The notes under the pieces: generated by a model
Database searches by the model: none
Told to the model about the DNA's origin: nothing
The model's input: the letters and a program-made list of their open reading frames with translations, nothing else
Shown here: one piece after another, positions 1 through 10,820 of the stretch
How positions within the stretch are numbered: position 1 is the stretch's first letter
How the letters are laid out: each line of letters starts with the position of its first letter
Assembly (NCBI RefSeq): GCF_901000735.1
Contig: NC_081542.1
Location: 29,370,838-29,434,837, forward strand
Source: Corylus avellana
Lineage: Eukaryota; Streptophyta; Magnoliopsida; Fagales; Betulaceae
DNA length: 64,000 nt
Direction: 5' to 3'
Translations under genes and position numbers: made by a program

Positions 1-350
1 CTTTAATTAACTTATTTAACAATATAGGTAAGATATTTTCAAATGGAGTTTGCATTGGAATTTAGAGGATTTACTTGTCTTAGCTTTTCCTATGATGGTT
101 TTGAATGTAATATAGAAGTAAATTAATATTCTAAGTTTAACAACCTAGGTAAAAGTATTTTTCGATGGAGTCAACATTGAAATCTAGAGTATGAGCTTAT
201 TTTAACATGTTGGATGATGGTTTTGGACGCAATATAGATGCAAATATGCAAAGGTTAATGATGTAGGCAAGATATTTTCATTTGCAGTGTGCATTGAAAT
301 TTAGGGGATCTACTTGCCTTTTAACTTTTCCTATGATGGTAAGATGGCTT
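1..350. repeat. Three degenerate tandem copies of a 120-bp unit
   Basis: Positions 1-120, 121-240 and 241-350 align to each other with a period of almost exactly 120 bp. Shared landmarks in each copy are 'aagatattttc' or a variant near base 30, 'catTGgAATtTAGaG' in the middle and 'ctatgatggttttg' near the end. The copies have diverged considerably. No coding potential is visible. The first copy may continue to the left of the window. Confidence 0.7.
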
Positions 351-1240
351 CTGTTTTTAACTTGTGTGGTTAGCCCAAGCGGTGGAAGAATTAGCTTCAG
401 TTTCAGTTAAAATTATGGAAAGGTTAGAGACAAAAAACAGGGAGTCTTGGCTTTACATAACTATATGGTGATCAAGTGATGCTATCTTAACCACAGATAA
501 GAGTATTATTATATAGGCTTCTGAGTTACAGGCCTTCTATTGGCTCATGCAACTAGTTTCCTTTCTCCATATTGATGCCTTAGAGAGTGGGTTGGAGAAA
601 TTTAGTCCACTCAGGAAATTTCTGTCCAATTAAGGAATTCTCCTTGGAAATTGAACTCATTCCCACTTGACCATTTCTTGCTCTTGTTGAACCAGAATAC
701 ACGCAACTAATGTTTGCAACTCTTTTGAGATTTTTTAGAGGGTAAAATTTAATCTCTCTTTGTTTAATTCTTTGAATGTCACCATCCCAATCAATTTCCA
801 AATCTGCAGCATATTATGGCGAATTATGTTTTTGGCCGATGCCCTGTACATCACAACTTTTTGAACTAAAAAGTGATTTCTTGCATTTTCCATCTCTGCT
901 ACAAGTGCATTCTCAAACACAATCTCCTTCGATGCCTATACCATCAATGACAATATTTATTCTATATGCTTGATAATTATTTCTCCATCGGTTGAAGATT
1001 TGCTCCCAAAAAAGTAGCAAATAAAAAACAAAAGATAGGTCGAAAATTTCATATCGTTACTCTTAAGGTTTTATATAAACAAACCAAAGGAAATCGAAAA
1101 AAAAAATAAAATAAAATAAAAATAAAAATTCACCACATAGATCACTATTGAAAGCATATATAGAAAGCAAACAAACAAGAACTTGAAAATTCTAAAAACG
1201 ACTCCAAACGACACTATTCAAATGTCTAGGTGTTTCACAA
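351..1240. other. AT-rich intergenic stretch, no gene seen
   Basis: No conserved protein or RNA gene is recognisable. Open frames here are short (under 75 codons) and look random. Confidence 0.5.
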
Positions 1241-2097
1241 AAATTATGCAGAATAAGATCTAACCTAACAAATAAAATTCAACCAAATACAAATATAAAA
1301 TAAACATTCAAGAACACAGATATTTGGTTACGAAGAGGAAATAATTTAGAGAACTCTCTAAATGTAAAACCTCTCCGGGGCAGCCAAACTCAATAAATCA
1401 ATCCACTATAAGAAGAATAAGGAATACAAGAAGAATTACAAAACCTTTGACTCTTTCTTGCACACGACAAGCGACCCACTTGACTTCTACCTCAGTAGCC
1501 CTTTCCAAAATATCTGGCACAATTCTTCTAAAAGATTTCCTTTCACTCGATTGGCTTTACGTATTTTCTTTTCTCAAATAAACTAGAACAATATCTCTCT
1601 CTCTAAGCTCTTTAATTTTGCTCTCCAAAATACGTACATATGATAAGCAAAATAGTTTGTTTAAATAAAGAATAAAATAACAAATCAGCAACCATGTCCG
1701 GACATGGCTAGGGTTACATATGCGTAACCTAGTGATGTCCGGACATCTAAGTCTTGTGTCCGGACAGGCCATATAGGCTTTCTGGAAATTGGGTCCGGAC
1801 CCAGCTTCTGACGGTCTGGACCTCCCCTTCAAAACACGATTGCTGGAAATGGGTTTCGGACCCAGCTTCTGGCGGTCCGGACCTGCACATCAAAATAGGC
1901 TTGCTGGTTTTTGTGTCCGGACCCGACTTCTGACGGTCCAGAAAGGCCCTTCAGATTGAGTTTTCTGGATATTGGGTTCGGACTTGGCTTCTAGTGGTCC
2001 GGACAGCGCCTTCTGGAATCAACTTTCTGGACATGCTGAGATGCTTCATTTTCAACAACTTATATGCAAACCAAATGTGCCAAAGCATAACCTAACA
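1241..2097 (-). mobile_element. LTR of a Sirevirus-like Ty1-copia element (degraded)
   Basis: Read on the minus strand, the stretch resembles in layout the LTR at 35756-36690. It begins 'TGTTAGGTTATGC' (right end at 2097), has a palindrome-rich upstream part (1690-2035), and then a part with 'aacctctccggggcagcc' near 1370 that matches 'ggcaaccctggagaggtt' near 36505 in reverse complement. Near 1230 it has 'taggtgtttcacaaaa', matching 'ttttgtgataaacacc' near 36645. The left boundary is not precise. No internal coding region lies next to it, so it is a solo or truncated LTR. Family assignment is by analogy with the Sirevirus-type remnant at 13.9-17.5 kb. Confidence 0.55.
1690..2035. repeat. Array of GTCCGGAC palindromes in an LTR
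   Basis: About five degenerate repeats of roughly 65-70 bp, each containing the 8-bp palindrome GTCCGGAC or a one-base variant, usually twice per unit in the form 'gtccggacccagcttctgac' then 'ggtccggac'. CpG-containing cores have decayed in some copies (for example 'gtctggac', 'ttcggac'). The array sits where the LTR promoter-upstream (U3) region is expected. Confidence 0.75.
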
Positions 2098-2702
2098 GAA
2101 CTATTGTAGAACTTGAACATCAATAGTCTCATCACTATATTATTCAAAAAAAAAAAAAAAAATAGTGGGGAGAGGTTTCTTCCTTCATTCCTCCTAGATT
2201 GAATTCTTTGGCTGCTAGGATTTTTTTTAAAGCATTTACATCCGGCCTAAGAAATATTTAGCTATCCATTTTTTTAAATGACTTACACCAACTCAACATT
2301 TTAGCTATTTACTTTCGCTTTTCTATTTAAAATATTATTTGTTAATGTATTTTTCCAATTCCAGAGGAAGAACTTTTATTATTAATATAAATAAGGATTT
2401 ATTGAGCTACATTGTTCAGCAAATTAGCAGCTTAACAAATCCTTAATCATTTCATTGAGACAGATGTGAAATATTTTTTTTTTTTTACAAAAGCCAATTT
2501 GCTGAAGCCAATTATGTGAATGCTCCATGTGTTACACTGTATTTTTCAGTCTATCATATTCTTCAAAAGTCACCTGAACCAGGATACACGCAAGAGATTT
2601 AAGATTTGGAAGAGGGTAAAGAGAATACTAAGCTGTATTTTTCTGGTCTATCATAGTCTTCAACAGCAAATAAGCATTACAACCTCCTCTTTTCCTTCGA
2701 CC
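2098..2702. other. Intergenic, nothing recognised
   Basis: AT-rich sequence with poly-A and poly-T runs near 2145 and 2475. A reading frame at 2520-2700 runs into the gap and has no recognisable domain. Confidence 0.4.
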
Positions 2703-2802
2703 NNNNNNNNNNNNNNNNNNNNNNNNNNNNNNNNNNNNNNNNNNNNNNNNNNNNNNNNNNNNNNNNNNNNNNNNNNNNNNNNNNNNNNNNNNNNNNNNNN
2801 NN
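2703..2802. other. Assembly gap (100 N)
   Basis: Exactly 100 unknown bases, the conventional placeholder for a scaffold gap of unknown size. Confidence 0.99.
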
Positions 2803-2989
2803 TTTTATTTGAATAAGCAAACTGATCTATGATCTCTTAACATATACTGCATTTTTATTCCACGTTGATGTGATAGTTTTGATTAATTTTTAATTTTTTT
2901 TAAAAGTATAGCATTATTTAGATGCGGACTCCACTAAAAATTAATGCTTACCTTTATATCACATCAAAAAAAAAATTACTTTTCAAAAT

Positions 2990-3400
2990 TATTTTTATCA
3001 ACGAGAAAGTCCTCATACTCTCTTCAAAATATTACTCAATTGACAATATTTTCAGTTGCGACAGTGTCTTCCTCAAACTACAAAAAATTGTCAATATCCA
3101 CTCTAATGATAAAAATACTCTTAATAAAATTTAAATTTAAAAATTCAAGAAAAAGAAAAAAAAGAGTGGAAATTTAAAACAAATTCGTTTTTTTTTTCTT
3201 TTAATTTTTATTTTAGAACTTATAGGAGTATTTTTGTCAAATTGACTAAAATTTATAGTCATTTTTGTCTTTTTATTGACTAGGGATATTGACAATTTTT
3301 TGGTAGTTTGAAAAGAGAACATTGTCCCAATTAAAAGTTTGAGAAGATACTATCAATTTGATAGTAATTTGAGTGAGGTATGTGGACTTTTCTATTATCA
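2990..3400. repeat. Foldback (inverted-repeat) element
   Basis: The left arm around 3055-3110 ('caaactacaaaaaattgtca') is the reverse complement of the right arm around 3280-3320 ('tgacaattttttggtagttt'). The pairing continues outward with 'actcaattgacaat' near 3034. The centre is A/G- and T-rich. The sequence just left of it (2920-2990) recurs at 4665-4770, so it belongs to a dispersed family. A non-autonomous DNA transposon is the likeliest origin. Confidence 0.6.
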
Positions 3401-3480
3401 AATATCCATGTATGTATTAGAATATTGAGAAATGTAGTGGGGTTCATCAAGAACTATAGCACATGTGTTTATCAAAAAGA

Positions 3481-3601
3481 GAAGTGCTACACATCTCAAA
3501 TTTTATTCTCAAAAGTTAGTTCTCAAATGATGTGTCATCAACTCATGACACATCATTTGGGAACTAATTTTTGGAATTAAAATTTAAAATGCTTAGCATT
3601 A
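3481..3601. mobile_element. Foldback MITE of about 120 bp
   Basis: Almost the whole element is an inverted repeat. The left arm ends 'tcaaatgatgtgtcat', then a 6-base loop, then 'atgacacatcatttggga'. The outer ends are 'gaagtgctacacatctc' and, reversed, 'gtaatgctaagcatttta'. No open frame is present. The superfamily is uncertain because a target duplication is not evident. Confidence 0.75.
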
Positions 3602-4497
3602 CTCAATCAAGTGTCTAGATATAATTTTATATTTAAAATGAGAAAGAAAGAAAAGAAAAAAAAGTAAAATTAAGTTTAAATCATTGAAAAAAAATAACTT
3701 AAAAACCAAATCTTATCAAGAGGCATGATGACTCCTTTTTTGAACAATCATTGGCTTTGTGGTTGTTCAAATATTTCCTTATTTAAACAATTGGAGTGAC
3801 ATCACAAATATTTATTGCTAGATTGGATTATAATTTATTTATTTTTGGTTTATCCTTTTTCCTCTTTTTTTCTTTTTATTTATTTATTTTTCTTTTTTCT
3901 TTTTTCTTTTTTGACTGAAGTAGATTCTAGACAGTACAGCTTCATGATTAAGCATATCTTTCTTTGTCGTCCTGTTGGGTGCGAGACGTCATAAAGGAGT
4001 CAAAAGCCTTCCACCAATAGCAGGCCTAGAATTTCAAAGGTAGGCTGAAAAATGTAAACCAGACCAAGGCCTAACACAATGCTAAGTTAACCCGAGAACA
4101 TGGGCCTTGGCACATTTGGGTCAAACATGGGAGATGGAACGATGATTTCTTAGAATTTTAAAGAAATTGTAAATTTTAAAATTACTTTTGCATGCAAGTC
4201 TGACATCGATCACTATTTTGAACTGATCAATTGGTGACCGTGAATAAGGTGTAGATGTGGCATCGATTAAGAATATATAGCATCGTCCTTTTGTATAAGA
4301 ATATTGATGGAGGATTGTTTGGGACCAAAACAAATGAACCAATAAAATTTTTTAAAATTGACGTGGTAGACGATGAGTACTAGACAAGAGAGAAAAAATT
4401 TCATTTGTTTTTTGAATATAAAATCTCTTGCTACATCAGTTTGATAAATTTTTTGAGTTCGTTCGTTTGGTTCCTAACACAAGTCATATTGATTTTG

Positions 4498-4498
<1 letters not shown>
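3602..4498. other. Intergenic, nothing recognised
   Basis: AT-rich, with a pyrimidine-rich run near 3840-3915. No gene or RNA is identifiable. Confidence 0.4.

Positions 4499-4538
<40 letters not shown>
4499..4538. repeat. (TA)n microsatellite
   Basis: About twenty uninterrupted TA units. Confidence 0.95.
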
Positions 4539-4539
<1 letters not shown>

Positions 4540-4664
4540 CAAAAGATTGGCTTAAAATGTTGATTCTTTAATTGAAACTGTACGACTGCATTGTGTGATA
4601 TTTCATGGTATAAATTGTGATATATAACATTATTCAAATTATAAAAAATTAATTAAAATTACTA

Positions 4665-4770
4665 CATTTTCATACGTGGACTCCACAACATTAAAATTAT
4701 TCTTTACCTTTGCATCGCATCAAAATAATATTTAAATCAAAATAAAAAATTACTTCTCAAAATTATTATC
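4665..4770. repeat. Second copy of the sequence at 2920-3000
   Basis: Shares 'ggactccac', 'ttacctttgcatc' (versus 'ttacctttatatc'), 'gcatcaaaa' and 'aaattacttctcaaaatta' with 2923-2995 in the same order. It is a fragment of the same dispersed repeat as the foldback element at 2990-3400. Confidence 0.6.
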
Positions 4771-4773
4771 AAA

Positions 4774-4774
4774 T

Positions 4775-4820
<46 letters not shown>
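4774..4820. repeat. Compound (CA)n(TA)n microsatellite
   Basis: A run of CA dinucleotides followed directly by TA dinucleotides, ending at the Helitron-like terminus. Confidence 0.95.
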
Positions 4821-4821
<1 letters not shown>

Positions 4822-4822
<1 letters not shown>

Positions 4823-4854
4823 TAGTTAGGATGGCACGTGCAATGCACGTGCTT
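4822..4854 (-). mobile_element. Helitron-like 3' terminus
   Basis: On the minus strand the sequence reads 'gcacgtgcattgcacgtgc' (hairpin, 8-bp stem GCACGTGC, 3-base loop), then about eight bases, then CTAG followed by T. This matches the known plant Helitron 3' end: a short GC-rich hairpin roughly ten bases before CTRR, inserted between A and T. The element would extend to the right on the minus strand. I could not find a convincing 5' TC end. A partial relative lies at 25160. Confidence 0.6.
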
Positions 4855-7800
4855 CGTCCCCTATATTATGTATCATTATAATTGTTACCATTATACTTTT
4901 AATAATATACATATATTATCCTATAAATAGATTTAATGTCTAGATTATTGAACAAGTATACATAAAATTTTCTGAAAAGTAAGACTATAAAATTGAGTAA
5001 ATATGATGTACCTAAAGAAAACGAAAGAGGTTTAATTTAGATATCACACATAAGTTGTTACTTCAAATCAAAGGGTATTGAAAAATATATAGCACATTCA
5101 TGTTCATGGTGTTTATCTCAACCAACCTATAGGTACATAAAATAGTAATTCCATCAAATGTTTCTTCATTATAATACATGATGGACCTTGAAAATGTATT
5201 AAGTTTAGAGTAAACCATGTGGCCATGAATAGCAAAATTTTAAAAGCATGCATGTATGAATTATCACCAAAATAACACATTTATTTTTCTATAGTTTCTT
5301 TTCAACAGTCCCAATAACTTGTCCATAAATACTACCAAGAGTATATATGCACCATCAAAACATGCAGCTAACTCGATACAACCAAACTATTAGAAACTAC
5401 AATTAGCACAAGCATTCTATAATGACATAGTATTTACTAAGCTAAAATGAAACACTCAACAATGACAACAAAGAAAGATAGCAACTCCAACCATGTGTGT
5501 GATTCACGGTATGGAATGATGATATAATTTGTAATGCAATGTTCGATGCTGCAAGTTTCATTATACAAATATTTTGGTAATGAAAATATTATAAGGTCGA
5601 ATTGGTGAGTGAAAAAAAAAAAAAATCTAAAATAAAACTCAAAATTGTTACAAAGTCATTGCTTCCTCAATTCCTCTCTAGATATTTTTATAAATAAGTC
5701 ATCCTGTCACAAAAAAAAAAAAAAAAAAATTAATTAATAAATTAAATCAAAGCTCTATAAGATAAATAAACATACACAATTTACAATTAAAATTGTGTTT
5801 ATTTAAGATCTCATGTAACTAATACTTGCCAAATAGTCAGATGCTCATGAATGGTAATCTTCCACTAACTTTCTTTTCTTCTGCCACAATAACATAGAGA
5901 CATAGATTGTCACGAATGGCAATCTTCCACTAAATGTCTTTTTCTTCTGACACAATAACATAGAGACATGATTGTAAGCATTTTGGATACATTAATGGGT
6001 CCAATCAAGTGAAAAGGGGAAAAAATATAGAAAAGAAGAGAAAAAGAAGCGAGAGAAGCAGTGTTGATCACAGATAACCAAATATACTCGAAACAACTCA
6101 ATCGACAGAAAATTCCAAATAATGAAGAAAATGTTACTTGTACATGACACATTGAAAATCTAAGTTAAAGTCAAAGAGCCCTTAAGAATATACAACAACA
6201 TTTAACCTCAAATTGGAGAGGCATAGATAAGTTCAAGCTCTACATGTCTTCTCCCTCTCCATTAACCCAACCTCATACAACAATCCAAAGAACTCAATCG
6301 ACTAACAATGTCAAGCTCTCACTCTTTAAAGGCCTTTGATAAACTTGGATCCACCGCTCATGAAATCACTCAAATAAGACTTTCATCAATGAATCCTTAT
6401 CCTCAGCGAAAAGCTAGGAAATGACAGCTAAAAGATCATTATCTCAATCACATATGCCTAATTCTAATGTCCTCAAGTGGGCTAGTAGAGTCCAAAAGGA
6501 ACAAGCTACAATTAAGCTTCTTCTTTTTCTTTTGCTTTTCTTTTCTATTGGAGTGCATTCATATTTTTTCCAAGCTAAGTATCATGTATACTCTATTGTT
6601 TTTTTTTTTTTTTCTAGTATTGTTAAGAAGAGGAAATGATTGATATCTAAAGAAAAAAAAAATTAATGTCCTCAAAGTGGGCTAGCAGTAGGTTTGGCTA
6701 TGTAGATATCAACATCATTGCACACAAATTAAGACATCTTCATACTAAACATAGATTAACCAACTCAAAATTCCAACAAGACGGATGCTACCGCCATGGA
6801 GATCATCTAGTTACTACCTCAAACTATATTTTATAGTCGAGGAGAATCCTACCCTCTAAATATTTTCTTATCGCACAAAAACCCAAAGAAAGGTGTACAA
6901 GTATGCACACCTAAAATTATTTTTGGTACTTGGTGTGAAGCTCATTCTCCATTTTTTTATTGCAAAACACACACAGAAACACAGTGAAGCACTACCTCGT
7001 GTATTCTATGTGAGAGATTGAATGAGTCAAGATTGATAAAATAACATTCTACATTGCAACTTGATTCGGAAAGGTTGTAAACATGCAACTTTTTTTTTTT
7101 TTCTCACCAATGATGCAAATAGAAATAATCATTAAACTGAAACAAAAGAGAAAACAAATTGCCGAAACCAATAAGTGAACATGGCACTACACCAATTAAC
7201 AAAATCAAATAGAATCCATGAGAGACAATTAGGGAATATTGTAACAAAGGCAAGAACAATTGCCTATAGCTAAAATTTCAGGATGGAGAGAGAAAGGGAG
7301 ACATGAACCAAGGTATATGAAGAAGATGAAGAAATATTGTATGAAAGCATACACTGATATAACATCTATATGTAAAATAAAGAAATTCACTAATTCTTTA
7401 TAATAAAGTAAATACTGACCAAGTTTGACCCAGTTTTAAGTCTGATGAGAAGTGACTTTGAAAATATGTTTCCTAACATCTAGTACAAGGGCAATTTTTG
7501 AAAACATCACTTGATCAACTCTCTATGATTCAACCAAAAGAATATCAAAGAACAGTTCATCCAATAGTTAAGATGAATTACGAAGGCTGTATCTACAAAC
7601 ATATCTTTGAAATTCATGCAAAACAACCAAATAACTCTTATCAGTTCAGTAAATTGTGTGCATTTCATAGGTCTAAAATTAGACTTCGAGGAAAGGACTC
7701 TACTTTGAAACTGCATTAGAAAGGTTCTTGTCATTTCAATTTTTTGGCCTGAACTATATCAGGAAGATGAAATGATCAGACCAAGTAAGAAGAATGTATG
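4855..7800. other. AT-rich stretch, possibly the body of a Helitron
   Basis: No gene is recognised. Open frames are short and low in complexity. If the terminus at 4822 is real, this sequence and the IQM fragment at 7821-8450 could lie inside one non-autonomous Helitron. Confidence 0.35.
5845..5974. repeat. 65-bp tandem duplication
   Basis: Copy 1 (5845-5909) and copy 2 (5910-5974) share 'atcttccacta', 'cacaataacatagagacat' and 'gattg', with a handful of substitutions and small indels. Confidence 0.85.
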
Positions 7801-7820
7801 CCAAAAGCCTATGGACTTAC

Positions 7821-8450
7821 AGCTTCAAGCCAGTGTTGTAGGGCAAATTTCTGAGCTGTCTCATCCTTAGATAAACCTTTTCCAACTTACAAATACATGA
7901 GAGTTCATGCTGTTAGCATAATGCTTCTAACATGACTTTTTTTCTTTTCTTTTCCCTAAATTTGTAAGGTAGTAACTAATTACCCTGGCAAGTCTTGTCC
8001 CAGCACGTGCCTACTGTGACACAACAGTTTTTGGTTTCTCAATGTTGAAGAAAGATACAAGGCTACGTTTAAGAGCAGCAAAGTCTAAGGCCTTCCACCT
8101 GGGACAATTTGAATCGATTTTAGAAACAAAGGTTGAAAACACCTAAAAATGAAAGAAATTGAGATAATATAGAAACAATCCAGAGTTTCTCCTCAACCAC
8201 AAATGCATAATCTGCAAGGTTCCGTCTAGTCCGACAACTTTTAATAGACTTTCAGAAGCTTAGTTGCAGCAGCATTAAGGTCACTAACTGGCTTTGGAGA
8301 AAACAATGTCACTGGTTTAGGAAGCAAAAGCGTGGGCTTCTTCATCTTCATTCTTTCATGATTTCTACCCATTGACGAGATTGAATCAGAACTCTTGCTG
8401 TCAGGAACTGCATCCTTGGATGAATAAGATGCTTCAAGGTTTATTTCCAT
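7821..8450 (-). pseudogene. Fragment of an IQ-motif (IQM family) calmodulin-binding protein gene
   Basis: Three exon-like pieces on the minus strand match the conserved core of the plant IQM proteins, which bind calmodulin through an IQ motif. The first (8450 to about 8190) has the N-terminal linker 'PVTLFSPKPVSDLNAAATKL' and then the IQ region; after a frameshift near 8241 it resumes as 'RTRRNLADYAFVVEE'. The second (about 8098-8000) reads 'WKALDFAALKRSLVSFFNIE' and then meets a TAG where the family usually has Trp. The third (7877-7821) reads 'GLSKDETAQKFALQHWLEAV' and ends at a GT donor (gtaagtcc). The downstream three-quarters of a normal IQM protein is absent. The single-base frameshift, the stop and the missing 3' exons make this a dead fragment, perhaps captured by the Helitron-like element whose 3' end is at 4822. 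The family call is firm; the exact paralogue is unknown. Confidence 0.8.
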
Positions 8451-9420
8451 GGATTCCCAATTTATTCCAAAAAAAAAGCCGAAACTAAGAACTTGCCATC
8501 AAACACATAAGCCTGGATCTTCCCCTTGGGGTTCTGAAACTCATAGAATGCATCATTAGCATTTTCTCTATTAATTGGGTATTGAATAGAGCAAAACAAT
8601 TGTACAAAGACATTGTCCCATAGATTCATTTGTTATTAACTCATTAGCAACAATACGTTTGTTCCCACAATATCAAACCTAACGAAGTCACTGAAAATTA
8701 GCACTTACCAAACTCACTTCTGATTCATATCACACATACTCCATAAAAAAAAAAAAAAAAAAAAAACCATACTCATCGTTGATCCACACACACACACGGA
8801 ACACCCACAAAACTCAACCCAAAAATCACCTAAGCAAAATACTACCAATTAACATGATATATTTGTAAATTTAAGTAATTGAGTAATGTGGTACATATAG
8901 TTGAACTTTCCTAACAAATCCAATTATATTTTCGGAATCTAAAACTATTTTGTGCTGTGCGTTGTTAATATAGAGCTTTTGCCTGTAAGCTTTTGAATTT
9001 TTGAATAAAAAACAAATGAAGGTTGAGATTTAACCAATAACATTTCCAACCAAACACAACCATGAAATTTCACCCAGGAAAAATTGAAAATTTATCTATA
9101 AAAGTCATAGAAAGGATCCTATCAATTTCCCACAAAAAAACTCAGCAATACCCAATCACTAACCTATGATGGACAAAGAGAGGAAGAAACAATTAAAGAA
9201 AACCCATCAAATTTTACCAAGGAAAAATCATACCCAAACTTGTTAAAAATCATAGAAAGAAACCAATCATCCAAAGGTCAATACTTTACCACTAAATCAA
9301 CTTCCCACAAAAAAAAAAAAAAAAAAAAAAAAAAACAGCAGTAGCAATACCCAATCACTAACATGAGGAAGCAATATCCAAAAATAGCTATCTTTAGTTT
9401 GTTTCTCAGCTTCTCCCTCT
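8451..9420. other. Intergenic with poly-A runs
   Basis: Long A runs at about 8746-8766 and 9308-9336, and a short (CA)n at 8789-8798. A minus-strand piece near 8490-8560 reads 'NPKGKIQAYVFDGKFLVS' next to the IQM fragment. It may be another exon relic but I do not recognise it. Confidence 0.4.
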
Positions 9421-9499
9421 ATCTCAGCATCTCACCCTCGGCTCGTCTCTCTTGATCTTTCTCTTTGTTCTGGACAAAGAGAGGAAGAAATTAACAAAG

Positions 9500-9850
9500 A
9501 AATAGGAGGAGAGATGGATTTTTGGGCAGATTTTTTTTTCTACTCTTATACTCTTTCTCTGTAGCAACAAAGAGGTTGACAAGAAATAAAAAAAAATTGC
9601 TCCGCCTTTTCTCCTCCATTTCCTCTTTGAATCCAAATCGTTCCAGGTAGATTTTTTTTTTTTTTAACTCCTTTCTCCTCCATTCCTTCTTTGAATACAA
9701 AATCGGTTTAGGTAGATTTGTTTTTTACTTCTGCACACTTTTGCAACTGAAAAAAAAAAAAAAAAAAAATCGCTCTTCTTTCTTGCCCATTCCTTTTGAA
9801 TCGCCATTAATTCCTTCTGAATCTGAATCTTGCCCATTCCTGAAGCTCTC
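9500..9850. repeat. Imperfect tandem repeats, pyrimidine-rich
   Basis: Segments containing 'ctcctccatt', 'cctctttgaatccaaatcg' or 'ccttctttgaatacaaaatc', then 'aggtagatttg' or 'aggtagattttt', recur two to three times with a spacing of roughly 75-85 bp. Long minus-strand frames here are a by-product of this composition. Confidence 0.5.
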
Positions 9851-9905
9851 TTCATAAAAGACCAAAAAATCTCTTTAAAAAAGTTTGGCTCTTTACCTAC
9901 TCAGA

Positions 9906-10235
9906 GGGCAAAATGGTAATTTAAACATAAAAGACAAAAATATCAAGACAGCTTTTTAAATTCATTAGATTCCGGAAGGGCAAATTAGTAGTTTCGTAAT
10001 CTAAAGAAATGTCAAAACACAAAAATAACCTTATCTAACTAAATCATGATGAACAAAGAGTAAAGATAAAATAGTAAATTTAAATAAAAGACAAAAATAT
10101 CCAACAATTTTTTAAATTCATTAGATTCAGGAAGGGAAAATTAGTAGTTTTGCAATCTAAAGAAATGCCAAAAGACAAAAATAACCTTATTTAACTAAAT
10201 CATGATGAACAAAGAGTAAGGATAAAATAATAAAT
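9906..10235. repeat. 156-bp tandem duplication
   Basis: Two copies with period 156, clearly visible from 'aatcatgatgaacaaagagt' at 10042 and again at 10198. Both contain 'ttaaattcattagattc', 'aattagtagttt' and 'aaaataacctta'. Divergence is modest. Sequence of this type occurs in plant Helitrons, but I cannot tie it to the terminus at 4822. Confidence 0.8.
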
Positions 10236-10658
10236 TTCAAGTGCAAAAGAAAAAAAATACTATTTGGCTTGCATTCCCACTTTTTTTTTTTATATATATA
10301 TATTCTTTTTTTTTTCCTCTAAAAATAATTGTATATTTTTTTATAAGAAATAAAGAGAGTGAAATTAAATCTGAATTATTGAAAAAATTACTAGTAATGC
10401 TAGAGCATTTATCCTCGTCCTTCTCCCATTATTTTTCATAATTTTTTATTTTTTATTTTTAAAAAACCAACCATTAGATTTATATATATTTTTGGCTTAT
10501 CCCCTTTTTCCTTATCCAATTTTATAAATTAAATTATGAAAAAAAAGGAGTTATTGTATGCAATTTTCATGTAGAAAAATGAATGGTCCATTTGTTCAGC
10601 TCCACATCCTTACTAATATTTATGCTTTTTTCTTCTTTTTATATGATTTGTTTATTTT
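10236..10658. other. Intergenic upstream of NHP2
   Basis: AT-rich, with poly-T and a short (TA)n near 10291-10302. No gene seen. Confidence 0.4.
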
Positions 10659-10704
10659 CAGGGCGGGTCGGAACCCGCGATTTATAAAATCCGATCCGCC
10701 CCTG
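10659..10704. promoter_or_regulatory. GC-rich inverted repeat with TATA-like core upstream of NHP2
   Basis: 'cagggcgggtcgg' and, in reverse, 'caggggcggatcgg' face each other across about 20 bases that include 'tttataaaat', about 130 bp before the NHP2 start codon. It could be a core promoter with a stem-forming flank, or the ends of a tiny hAT-like insertion (CAGGGGCGG-type ends). Only the inverted symmetry is directly visible. Confidence 0.4.
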
Positions 10705-10778
10705 TCTGAATTTTAAAAGCACAACCCGTTACCGCTGTAGGTACAAATAGCACCTTCTTCTCCCCCCATTGCTGAAAG

Positions 10779-10785
10779 AACCCTA
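10779..10785 (+). promoter_or_regulatory. Telo-box (AACCCTA) in the NHP2 5' region
   Basis: AACCCTA lies 36 bp before the ATG. This motif is typical of promoters and leaders of plant ribosome-biogenesis and translation genes, which fits the NHP2 assignment. Its function here is inferred. Confidence 0.5.
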
Positions 10786-10820
10786 GTCGCCTCAGCATCA
10801 GAAGAAAGAAAGCAAACGAG

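Noticed and set aside
4431..4637. 68-codon minus-strand frame through the TA repeat
   Set aside because: Translates mainly to Tyr-Ile from the (TA)n microsatellite; not a gene.
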